Positions 1 through 5,694 are shown, counted from the stretch's first letter. The stretch is 5,797 nucleotides of DNA from Pyrodictiaceae archaeon (GCA_027043685.1 JALUFI010000057.1:1-5797); one strand, 5' to 3'. Notes: a model not told the origin generated them from the letters alone. Numbers and translations: made by a program.

Positions 1-715
1 CCTCTATTACCCTCATCTCATCCTTGCTCGGCGGCTCCAGTGTCTCCACCTTGTCCGGCACCCTTATCCTCATCCTCGAGTTCTCCAGGACTTCCCTGAC
101 CGTTGCTCCTGGTAGGAGTTTGCGGAGCACTGGGCCCTGTTTCGTGAACTCTATGAGTGCCTTGTTTGTGCAGAGGAGGTGGCGGTACCCCTTCTCGAGC
201 CGTGGCTTCCCGGGGCCGGTGACGAAGTCTACTCTGGGGACGAGTACTCGTGGCTCGTGGCGGGCCCAGATGATTATCTTCGGTACCAGGGGGAAGAGGT
301 AGGCGGTCGCTGCTCCCCCGGGGAGCTTGACTCTCGGCTTATCGTAGCTCCCTATCGCTGTTAGGTTGGTGTTGCCCTCCTCGTCCACCTGTGCGGCTCC
401 GAAGAACATTGTGGTTAGCCGGCCCTTTGCGGCTAGGTCGAAGGCGTCTATGGTCGTCAGTATCCCTACCTGGCCGGGCTCGCTCCAGGGGTCGCCGGTG
501 CTTGGCCGCAGCCTGACGCGCCCGGGGAGGGGCTCTAGGTGCTCTATCACGCTTATCCAGGTGAAGCGCCTGCCCAGGGCCCTCCTCGCCAACACCATTG
601 CTAGTACCGGGAGCGGGCTGTTGAGCCCGTGGTAGGCCACGTCCCCGTCCTCTATAAGCTCCGCCATGCACTTTATCATCGCGTCCGTTGGCCTGACGCC
701 ACCTTGACCTGTCAT
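1..715 (-). CDS. Family I CoA-transferase, subunit B (GctB/IpdB-like), 3' end cut by window
   Basis: This is the second subunit of a heterodimeric CoA-transferase and probably pairs with the gene just upstream. The frame is open from position 715 to the window edge (238 codons); the family usually has about 250-270 residues, so only the C-terminal tail is missing. Visible family marks are an N-terminal HGLNSPLP segment (about residues 29-36), FFGAAQVDEEGNTN (104-117, the usual GxxQVDxxGNxN stretch) and KLPGGAA (130-136). A glutamate at about residue 58 (VIEHLEP) lies where the catalytic Glu of GctB-type subunits is expected, but I could not align it formally. ATG at 715 is chosen because GGAGGCGA at 730-723 leaves 7 nt before it; a GTG at 721 is in frame but only 1 nt from the ribosome site. 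It starts 21 nt after the subunit A stop, so the two are co-transcribed. The substrate is unknown. The family call is confident, the reaction is not. Confidence 0.85.
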   Translation of the reverse strand, partial: MTGQGGVRPTDAMIKCMAELIEDGDVAYHGLNSPLPVLAMVLARRALGRRFTWISVIEHLEPLPGRVRLRPSTGDPWSEPGQVGILTTIDAFDLAAKGRLTTMFFGAAQVDEEGNTNLTAIGSYDKPRVKLPGGAATAYLFPLVPKIIIWARHEPRVLVPRVDFVTGPGKPRLEKGYRHLLCTNKALIEFTKQGPVLRKLLPGATVREVLENSRMRIRVPDKVETLEPPSKDEMRVIE

Positions 716-722
716 GGCCACT

Positions 723-730
723 TCGCCTCC
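723..730 (-). promoter_or_regulatory. Ribosome binding site of CoA-transferase subunit B
   Basis: The minus strand reads GGAGGCGA, a one-mismatch version of the GAGGTGA that pairs with the archaeal 16S 3' end. It leaves 7 nt to ATG 715, matching the spacing of the other genes here (6-10 nt), whereas the in-frame GTG at 721 would be too close. It therefore decides the start of subunit B. Confidence 0.7.
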
Positions 731-736
731 TGGGGT

Positions 737-1573
737 TTAGTGGCTAGCCTTGGCTAGTGGGGGGAGGTGCTCCCTGGCCCAGTCGGCGCCTCTCCCGCTG
801 CGGGCGGCCTCGTGGTAGGAGCGTATCGCGTCGTAGTCGGCCTCGTAGAGCCCCGGCATCGCTGTCGGCCAGGCGCCGCGGGGCGCATATACGACCGCGT
901 CCACGTGGAGCATTGTGGCGGATAGCTGGTGCTGGAAGCCCCTCAGCTCCTCTGTCGGCACTATCTTCTCGGCGCTTATTATGACCCGCTTAGCCGCCCT
1001 TATCTTGAGCTCGTCCTCGAACCTGGGTCCCTCTATCACCGCGTTGCCGTACTCGTCGGCCACGTGTACGTGTATCAACGCGTAGTCCGGGGTTATCGCC
1101 TTCACGGCTACCAGCTCCTCGCCGGTGAATGGGTCTCTTATCCTCCTCCACGTGCCCCAGCGCTCCTCGTGGAGCCGGAGGAGGTCGCTCCCCAGCAGCC
1201 CCCGGGCAGGCATGAAGGGCACGCCCTGCGCCCCGGCCCGGAGCCCCGCGATGACGGCGCCGCAGACGTCCTCGATGTACTCAACCCTTCCCTCCTCTGC
1301 GAGCCTCCGGACGCTCGGGGCTAGGCCGTAGAGCTCGAAGCTGGCCATGGCCGCCCTTATGCAGGAGAGCGTCCCGCTGGCGGCCAGCACGTCGAGCGCG
1401 AACCCGGGCTCACGGTCGATGAAGCATAGCCCCCGCCTCCCGGCCGCTATCAGCGCGGCTACTAGCGTCACTGGGTTGCGGACGAAGGTCATCCCGCTGA
1501 TGGTTATGCTGCTGCCGTCCTCGATCATCTCGGCGGCCTCGAGCGGTGTGACCAGCTTGCTGCTCCTAGCCAA
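737..1573 (-). CDS. Family I CoA-transferase, subunit A (GctA/IpdA-like)
   Basis: First subunit of a heterodimeric cytoplasmic CoA-transferase, 278 residues from a TTG start. Family marks in order: ITISGMTFVRNP near residues 23-34 (CoA-binding loop region), MASFELYGLAP at 76-86 containing a Glu (residue 80) in the region of the active-site Glu of IpdA proteins, an AGAQGVPFMPARGLLGSD block at 113-130, DPFTGEELVAVKAITPD at 147-163, and IHVHVADEYGNAVIEG at 167-182. These match glutaconate CoA-transferase A and IpdA rather than the acetate/acetoacetate (AtoDA) type. The frame stays open upstream to an ATG at 1651, but that stretch overlaps the synthetase gene and is not family-like. TTG 1573 has GGTGA 10 nt before it, overlapping the synthetase stop, so translation is probably coupled. 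GctAB moves CoA between glutaconate and acetate; IpdAB hydrolytically opens a ring in steroid breakdown. Neither substrate can be assigned here. Confidence 0.85.
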   Translation of the reverse strand: MARSSKLVTPLEAAEMIEDGSSITISGMTFVRNPVTLVAALIAAGRRGLCFIDREPGFALDVLAASGTLSCIRAAMASFELYGLAPSVRRLAEEGRVEYIEDVCGAVIAGLRAGAQGVPFMPARGLLGSDLLRLHEERWGTWRRIRDPFTGEELVAVKAITPDYALIHVHVADEYGNAVIEGPRFEDELKIRAAKRVIISAEKIVPTEELRGFQHQLSATMLHVDAVVYAPRGAWPTAMPGLYEADYDAIRSYHEAARSGRGADWAREHLPPLAKASH

Positions 1574-1583
1574 GGCCGCGGCG

Positions 1584-1588
1584 TCACC
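1584..1588 (-). promoter_or_regulatory. Ribosome binding site of CoA-transferase subunit A
   Basis: The minus strand reads GGTGA, and its last three bases are the TGA stop of the upstream acyl-CoA synthetase. It lies 10 nt before TTG 1573. It supports that short start over the upstream ATG at 1651 and suggests termination-reinitiation coupling between the two genes. Confidence 0.7.
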
Positions 1589-3536
1589 CCCGGTAGGCCT
1601 CCTCCATAGCCCTCCGGAACTCCTCGACCGCGCGCCGCACCTCCTCAACACCCGCCTCGTCCTCCAGCGTGGAGAGGTCGCCGAGGGGGGCTCCGGTCAG
1701 CACGGCGCGGAGGACGCGGCGCAGTATCTTGCCGGTCCTCGTCTTCGGCAGCTTATCCACGACGTAGACGCCCTTCAGCACAGCTACCGGGCCATACTTG
1801 CGGCGGATGAGGCCACGTATCTCCTCCGCGAGCCTGGCCCTGTCAACCTCCACATCCATCCTGGGCACGACGAAGACTGCTAGCACGGTGCCCCGCAGCT
1901 CGTCGGGGACCCCGACCACCGCGGCCTCGGCCACCGCGGGGTGCTCGAGGACGGTGTTCTCGACCTCCGCGGGGCCGAGGCGGTGCCCCGCGACCTTCAA
2001 TACGTCGTCGGCCCTGCCGAGGATGTAGACGTAGCCGTCCTCGTCCACGTAGCCGTAGTCCCCGGTGTAGTAGTAGCCGGGGAACCTGCTCCAGTAGGTC
2101 TTCACGTAGCGCTCCGGGTCGCCCCAGACCCCGTAGGCGAAGGCCGGGGGCACCGGGGCCTTGATGACTATGTGTCCCTTCTCCCCGGGCGCGGCCTCGC
2201 TGCCGTCGTCGCGGAGCACGTGGAGGTCTATCCCGGGGTAGGGGAGCCCAACGCTTCCCTCGCGGTACGCTATGCCGCCGACGAGCCCGTAGCCGCCGGG
2301 TGCGGTGATGAAGCCGCTGTTCTCCGTCTGGCCCCAGGTCTCTATGACGTGGCAGTCGGGGCGGTTGCGGCAGATGTGCTCCCGTAGCCACCTCCACGGC
2401 TCCCTGCCCAGTATCTCCCCCGCGCTCACGATTAGCCGGAGGCTGTCTAGCCTATACCTCTTGGGCACCTCCTCGCCATAGCGTATCAGTAGCCGGACAG
2501 CGGTCGGGGCAACCCACATCATGTCAACCTTGTACCTGTCGACTATCTCCCACCAGACGCCGGGGTGCGGGTAGTCCGGGGCGTCACTGTACCAGACAAC
2601 GGTGGAGCCGTTGAGCAGGGGCCCGTAGGTGGCGTAGGTGTGGCCATTTATCCACCCAATATCAACGGGGACGAAGAACACGTCGTTGTCGTAGAAGCCG
2701 AAGAGCCAACGGGTATGGGCATAGGTCCACACCATGTACTGGCCGTGGAGATGCACCATCCCCTTGGGCTTGCCCGTGGTGCCGCTCGTGTAGAGTATGA
2801 AGAGGGGCTCCTCAGCCCTAACCATGACCGGGTCGACGCGGACCCCGTCGGGTATATCGCGGAGAACGTCCTCTGCCCAGACGTCCCTGCCCTCCCTCAT
2901 CTCGACACGGTTGCCTGCCACGCGGTGCACAACAACCCTCTCGACACCGCCAGCCTCCTCCACCGCCTCGTCAACAATGCTCTTCAGGTCAATCAGCTTC
3001 CCCCTCCTCGTCATACCGTCCGCGGTCACCACGACCTTGGCGCCGCTGTCCCGTATCCTCTGCGCGAGCGCGGCGCTCCCGAACCCACTGAACACGACAA
3101 CATGCACGGCGCCGAGCCTGGCGACGGCCAGCATGGTGAACATGGCCTCGGGTATCATCGGCATGTAGACTACGACGCGGTCGCCCCTGCCCACGCCCAG
3201 GCGGCGGAGCATCTCCGCGTAACGGTTCACCTCGCGGTAGAGGTCCCAGTACCGGAGAACCCTCTCCTCGCCCCCGCCGCCCCTCCACACCAGGGCGGCC
3301 TTGTTCGCAAGCCCCCTGGCGAAGTTCCTCTCGAATATGTTCCAGGTGATGTTGGTCTCGCCGCCCACGAACCACCGGTAGAACGGGGGATTAGTGTCGT
3401 CGAGCGTGCGGTCCCAGCGCCTCCTCCACCAGAGCTCCCCGGCCACGCGGCTCCAGAAGCCCTCGGGGTCCCGGAGGCTCTCCTCCACGACCCTCTTCTG
3501 GGCCTCGATCAGCGCCGAGGGAGAAGTCTCGGGCAA
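1584..3536 (-). CDS. AMP-forming acyl-CoA synthetase, acetyl-CoA synthetase family
   Basis: Activates a carboxylic acid with ATP to an acyl-adenylate and then to acyl-CoA in the cytoplasm. At 650 residues it matches full-length Acs (about 650). An Acs N-terminal domain with WFVGGETNITWN (55-66) is followed by the adenylation domain: P-loop YTSGTTGKPKG (249-259), DIGWINGH (292-299), ETWGQTE (399-405), TGD (491-493) and the hinge LGRADDVLKVAGHRL (506-520). The C-terminal domain ends in PKTRTGK, whose Lys603 is the catalytic and usually acetylatable lysine. All catalytic residues I can place are present. The acyl pocket is unusual: the Salmonella Acs positions Val310, Thr311, Val386 and Trp414 correspond to Ile296, Asn297, Ala372 and Gly402, which predicts a larger or branched substrate than acetate. 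Start is TTG 3536, with GGTGA 7 nt upstream; an ATG further up runs into a stop after three codons. First gene of the operon with the CoA-transferase pair. Annotation pipelines will probably call it acetate-CoA ligase. Confidence 0.95.
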   Translation of the reverse strand: MPETSPSALIEAQKRVVEESLRDPEGFWSRVAGELWWRRRWDRTLDDTNPPFYRWFVGGETNITWNIFERNFARGLANKAALVWRGGGGEERVLRYWDLYREVNRYAEMLRRLGVGRGDRVVVYMPMIPEAMFTMLAVARLGAVHVVVFSGFGSAALAQRIRDSGAKVVVTADGMTRRGKLIDLKSIVDEAVEEAGGVERVVVHRVAGNRVEMREGRDVWAEDVLRDIPDGVRVDPVMVRAEEPLFILYTSGTTGKPKGMVHLHGQYMVWTYAHTRWLFGFYDNDVFFVPVDIGWINGHTYATYGPLLNGSTVVWYSDAPDYPHPGVWWEIVDRYKVDMMWVAPTAVRLLIRYGEEVPKRYRLDSLRLIVSAGEILGREPWRWLREHICRNRPDCHVIETWGQTENSGFITAPGGYGLVGGIAYREGSVGLPYPGIDLHVLRDDGSEAAPGEKGHIVIKAPVPPAFAYGVWGDPERYVKTYWSRFPGYYYTGDYGYVDEDGYVYILGRADDVLKVAGHRLGPAEVENTVLEHPAVAEAAVVGVPDELRGTVLAVFVVPRMDVEVDRARLAEEIRGLIRRKYGPVAVLKGVYVVDKLPKTRTGKILRRVLRAVLTGAPLGDLSTLEDEAGVEEVRRAVEEFRRAMEEAYRG

Positions 3537-3543
3537 GACAACT

Positions 3544-3548
3544 TCACC
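3544..3548 (-). promoter_or_regulatory. Ribosome binding site of the acyl-CoA synthetase
   Basis: The minus strand reads GGTGA, 7 nt before TTG 3536. It fixes this non-ATG start. The only nearby upstream ATG opens a reading frame that stops at the TGA inside this same site. Confidence 0.75.
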
Positions 3549-3561
3549 GACACATGTCTAT

Positions 3562-3580
3562 ACGCTTGTGGCACAAGCGT
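3562..3580. promoter_or_regulatory. Perfect 19-bp palindrome, candidate operator of the synthetase operon
   Basis: ACGCTTGTG (3562-3570) and CACAAGCGT (3572-3580) are exact inverted repeats around a single base. The element sits between the TATA-like box (3591-3598) and the ribosome site, with its centre 23-24 bp downstream of the box centre, where transcription should begin. That position is typical of an archaeal repressor operator. A hairpin in the 5' leader is possible (8-bp stem, 3-nt loop), but the predicted start lies inside the repeat, so a protein-binding site is more likely. The regulator is not in the window. Confidence 0.6.
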
Positions 3581-3590
3581 GGGACAAGGG

Positions 3591-3598
3591 AAATAAAA
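3591..3598 (-). promoter_or_regulatory. TATA-like box of the acyl-CoA synthetase/CoA-transferase operon
   Basis: The minus strand reads TTTTATTT, an AT-only island in a GC-rich sequence. Its centre is about 58 bp before TTG 3536. With the usual spacing of about 25 bp, transcription would begin near 3568-3570, giving a leader of roughly 33 nt that includes the GGTGA site. I see no clear purine-rich BRE upstream of it, so this is a moderate call. Confidence 0.5.
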
Positions 3599-3742
3599 CA
3601 CTAACCAACATACACGATAAAGAGTGAATAAACGCACTACAAGACGCATCGATTACCCCTCCTTACGTGTAATGGATAGATGCGAAGACGACTACACATG
3701 CATCAACCCCCTCGGAGAATAGCTAGGCGTCTCGTCCCTGCC

Positions 3743-3750
3743 GGAGGCGA
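3743..3750 (+). promoter_or_regulatory. Ribosome binding site supporting the GTG start of the M48 protease
   Basis: GGAGGCGA leaves 7 nt to GTG 3758. The same octamer with the same spacing precedes the CoA-transferase subunit B. The upstream in-frame ATGs at 3680 and 3698 have no such site. Confidence 0.65.
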
Positions 3751-3757
3751 GGCCGCT

Positions 3758-4915
3758 GTGCCCTCGGCCCCGGTGCTCGTAGCCCTGTACCTCGCGGTGG
3801 TCGTGGGTGCGGCTGCCTCCCCGGCGCTGCTGTACCTGCTGCTGGGCAGGGGCTTCCCGGCGCGCAGAGCGTTGAGGCTCACGGTGCTCGTTTCGGCCTC
3901 GCTGCTGCTGGTTGCAGTGGCGCCGTTCCTCCTCTTCCTCGCCGGGCTGGCGGGGCTTGCCGGCTATGCGGGCCTCGCGGGCCTCGCAGCGATAATGCTG
4001 ACCCAGTACCTGTTCGCGCCGCACCTCGTGCTCCGTGGCCTCCGGCTGCGGAGGCCGGGGCCCGGCGAGGAGTGGCTCCTCCACGTGCTAGCTGAGCTTA
4101 GGCAGAGGGCTGGCTACAGCAAGCCAGTCGAGCTCTACATAGCCGATGACCCGGTCCCCAACGCGTTCGCGGTGAGCAGTCCGCTCCGGAGAGCAATAGT
4201 AGTCAACGAGGGGCTGCTGAGGCACCTGGCCAGGGACGAGGTGAGGGCCGTGCTGGCCCACGAGCTGGGCCACATAGTGCACCACGACACCGGCTACATG
4301 GCTGCCACGTCGTTCGCCCCCAGCGCCGTCTACCTCCTAGGCGTGAGCGCAGTCATAGCAGGCACGCTCATGATACGCGCCTCGGCGGCAGTGGCGGCCG
4401 CGGCGGGAGCCACGGGCGGCGACGAGGAGGCAGCGGGCGTGGCTGGGCTAACAGCCCTAGGCGGCGTATTCGCCGGCCTCGCGGCCATCCTGGTGGGCCT
4501 ACTGCTCGCACTATCCAGCTTAATAGTGAACCTGGCGATACTGGGCTTCTCACGCATACGCGAACACCTCGCAGACGCCTCCTCCGTCGAGCTCACCGGC
4601 GGCACCGCAATAGTGCCTGCGCTTACAAAGATAGAGAAGGTCATCCAGGAGATGAAGCGCATGGAGCAGCAGCGGGCCCAGGCAGCCCTAACCCCCAGGA
4701 TACGCAACATGCTCTACATAGTCCCAAGGATATACGCCAACCTCTACCGCTCAGCCCACGGGCTCTACCCGGAGCCGCTCAAGTGGCTCGCCCCGCTCTC
4801 AACACACCCACCACTACAGGCAAGGAGCTACGTGGCGCATCGTGTCCACCAGGAACTCTTCTCCGCGAGGCAGCGCGGCTACCACGGAGCGGCACTGGGT
4901 CTCCCCCGCGGTTGA
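3758..4915 (+). CDS. htpX: HtpX-like M48 family membrane zinc metalloprotease
   Basis: Integral-membrane endopeptidase whose relatives degrade damaged or misassembled membrane proteins, with the active site on the cytoplasmic face. From GTG 3758 it has 385 residues, longer than bacterial HtpX (about 290). The zinc site is HELGH (His168, Glu169, His172), with the third ligand probably Glu269 in REHLAD and a conserved STHPP near 348-352. The family PNAFAVSSPLRRAIVVNEGLL block precedes it (about 134-154). Hydrophobic segments lie near residues 4-29, 38-60, 62-87, 186-214 and 230-264, the last two flanking a short acidic loop (GGDEEA). The third contains a glycine-every-third-residue run. The frame is open back to ATG 3680, adding 26 basic residues, but that stretch uses codons unlike the rest (repeated CGA, CAT, CAA) and lacks a ribosome site; GTG 3758 has GGAGGCGA at 7 nt. 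Transcribed away from the synthetase operon. Family is certain, start and exact membrane topology are not. Confidence 0.9.
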   Translation: MPSAPVLVALYLAVVVGAAASPALLYLLLGRGFPARRALRLTVLVSASLLLVAVAPFLLFLAGLAGLAGYAGLAGLAAIMLTQYLFAPHLVLRGLRLRRPGPGEEWLLHVLAELRQRAGYSKPVELYIADDPVPNAFAVSSPLRRAIVVNEGLLRHLARDEVRAVLAHELGHIVHHDTGYMAATSFAPSAVYLLGVSAVIAGTLMIRASAAVAAAAGATGGDEEAAGVAGLTALGGVFAGLAAILVGLLLALSSLIVNLAILGFSRIREHLADASSVELTGGTAIVPALTKIEKVIQEMKRMEQQRAQAALTPRIRNMLYIVPRIYANLYRSAHGLYPEPLKWLAPLSTHPPLQARSYVAHRVHQELFSARQRGYHGAALGLPRG

Positions 4916-4934
4916 AGGTGGATGCGGCGCCGTA

Positions 4935-4971
4935 GGGGCCGGCGGAGGCCCACCGGGGCACCCCAGGCCCC
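4935..4971 (+). repeat. GC-rich inverted repeats between htpX and vapB
   Basis: Just downstream of the protease stop, GGGCC (4936-4940) and GGCCC (4947-4951) can form a 5-bp hairpin with a 6-nt loop, and GGGGCC (4935-4940) can instead pair with GGCCCC (4966-4971). GGGG and CCCC at 4955-4958 and 4961-4964 add a further option. There is no T-run after it, so it is not a standard terminator; archaea end transcription mostly at T-rich tracts. It may stabilise the mRNA 3' end or be chance in GC-rich DNA. Confidence 0.35.
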
Positions 4972-4987
4972 ACTTGTAAGGCGACCC

Positions 4988-4993
4988 ATATAT
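4988..4993 (+). promoter_or_regulatory. TATA box of the vapBC operon
   Basis: ATATAT is an AT-only hexamer in GC-rich flanks, about 42 bp before the vapB TTG. With usual archaeal spacing, transcription starts around 5014-5016, just ahead of the GGTGA ribosome site, leaving a short leader of about 17 nt. Confidence 0.6.
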
Positions 4994-4998
4994 CCCGT

Positions 4999-5021
4999 CG
5001 TGTTATGCTACGCGTAACACG
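4999..5021. promoter_or_regulatory. Near-perfect palindrome, candidate VapBC autoregulatory operator
   Basis: CGTGTTA (4999-5005) is exactly inverted as TAACACG (5015-5021). The symmetry continues inward (GC at 5007-5008 with GC at 5012-5013) with one mismatched pair, giving 10-bp arms around the triplet TAC. It begins 5 bp after the TATA box and covers the expected transcription start. VapB antitoxins with a ribbon-helix-helix fold bind such palindromes, usually together with VapC, and repress their own operon. A role as operator is inference from position and symmetry. Confidence 0.6.
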
Positions 5022-5025
5022 GTGA
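5021..5025 (+). promoter_or_regulatory. Ribosome binding site of vapB
   Basis: GGTGA lies 6 nt before TTG 5032 and supports this non-ATG start. Its first G is also the last base of the palindromic candidate operator. Confidence 0.7.
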
Positions 5026-5031
5026 CACGTC

Positions 5032-5265
5032 TTGCCAAGTGTTACAGTGACCTTCCGCGTCCCCCGCGAGCTGAAGGAGAGGATGGACCGGCTCCGCGGA
5101 AGAGTAAACTGGAGCGAAGAGGTAAGGAAGTTCCTCGAAAAGAGAGTCAGGGAGCTCGAGCAGGAGGCCGCGATAGAGGAGCTTGAGCAGCTAATCAAGA
5201 GACTACCCCCAGCCCCAAGAGGCACGGCAGCCGCAATGGTGAGGGAGGACCGTGATAGTAATTGA
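5032..5265 (+). CDS. vapB: VapB antitoxin, ribbon-helix-helix (CopG-like) type
   Basis: Small antitoxin of 77 residues that should bind and neutralise the VapC nuclease encoded next to it and repress the shared promoter. The N-terminus VTVTFRVPRELKERM (residues 4-18) is the expected beta strand followed by the first helix of a ribbon-helix-helix fold, and WSEEVRKFLEKRVRELEQE (27-45) is the second, strongly charged helix. The C-terminal part (about 46-77, ending VREDRDSN) is the likely toxin-wrapping tail. The TTG start at 5032 is fixed by GGTGA 6 nt upstream; a GTG at 5047 would remove the DNA-binding strand. The last 14 bp overlap vapC, the usual arrangement for co-translation. Family assignment rests on the sequence pattern and on the VapC partner. 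Confidence 0.85.
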   Translation: MPSVTVTFRVPRELKERMDRLRGRVNWSEEVRKFLEKRVRELEQEAAIEELEQLIKRLPPAPRGTAAAMVREDRDSN

Positions 5266-5665
5266 CGCATCCACGCTCGCGAAGTACGTGCTACGCGAAG
5301 AGGGCTGGGAGAGCGTCTCAGAGCTGCTCTGGCGCAGCCGGCCCCTAGTATCCGTGGACCACGTGCTGAAAGAAGTCGGGAACGCGATATGGAAGCAATC
5401 TAGGCTGAGGGGACGCATAGACGCCGAGACAGCCCTCGAGCTATACCGGAAGCTGCTGAGGCTAGCCGAGACCGGCGTGATAAGACTGGAGCCCGAAACC
5501 CGGTACCTCCCAAGAGCTCTAGAGATCGCCCTTAGCCACGGCGTCACGCTCTACGACGCCCTCTACATAGCCCTAGCCGAGGAGCAGGGAGAACTACTGA
5601 CTAGTGATGCGCGGCAAGCCGAGGCGGCCGCTGCGCTGGGCATACGTGTCCGCCTCCTAGCCTAG
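5252..5665 (+). CDS. vapC: VapC toxin, PIN-domain ribonuclease
   Basis: PIN-domain endoribonuclease of 137 residues, the usual size for VapC. The acidic metal-binding residues are all present: Asp5 (VIDAST), Glu41 (KEVGN), Asp102 (YDALYIALA) and Asp119 (TSDAR). VapC toxins cleave tRNA or rRNA with Mg2+ or Mn2+ when not held by VapB; the target of this one cannot be read from the sequence. The start is GTG 5252, inside the end of vapB, with GGTGA 9 nt and GGAGG 3 nt upstream. The intact catalytic set and frame indicate a functional module. It ends 29 bp from the 3' end of the convergent tRNA-Asp gene. Confidence 0.9.
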   Translation: MIVIDASTLAKYVLREEGWESVSELLWRSRPLVSVDHVLKEVGNAIWKQSRLRGRIDAETALELYRKLLRLAETGVIRLEPETRYLPRALEIALSHGVTLYDALYIALAEEQGELLTSDARQAEAAAALGIRVRLLA

Positions 5666-5694
5666 AGACATAGGGGGAGGGAAGGAGGAGCAGG

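Noticed and set aside
1574..1651. N-terminal extension of CoA-transferase subunit A from ATG 1651
   Set aside because: The 26 extra residues overlap the synthetase coding sequence, are Arg/Gly-rich and not family-like, while TTG 1573 has a good GGTGA site.
1347..1883. Plus-strand open frame opposite the synthetase and CoA-transferase A junction
   Set aside because: It spans two well supported genes on the other strand, has no ribosome site and shows no known motif.
2565..3596. Long open frame (343 codons) on the plus strand opposite the acyl-CoA synthetase
   Set aside because: It mirrors a clear Acs-family gene, its protein is a biased Pro/His/Val-rich sequence without a recognisable domain, and long antisense frames are common in GC-rich genes.
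3652..3673. Weak inverted repeat ATTAC/GTAAT in the intergenic region
   Set aside because: Only 5-bp arms with a 12-nt spacer; expected by chance and not tied to a clear promoter.
3672..3722. A 16-codon open frame (MDRCEDDYTCINPLGE) upstream of the protease
   Set aside because: No ribosome site and too short to support; probably chance.
4779..5270. Minus-strand open frame (163 codons) across the end of the protease, the gap and vapB
   Set aside because: It runs antisense through two supported genes and across the vapBC promoter; the Ser/Arg-rich product looks like a frame shadow.
5671..5690. Purine-rich tract (pyrimidine-rich on the minus strand) between vapC and tRNA-Asp as a terminator of the tRNA
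   Set aside because: On the tRNA strand it is mostly C with few T; archaeal terminators need T-rich tracts, so the call would be guesswork.
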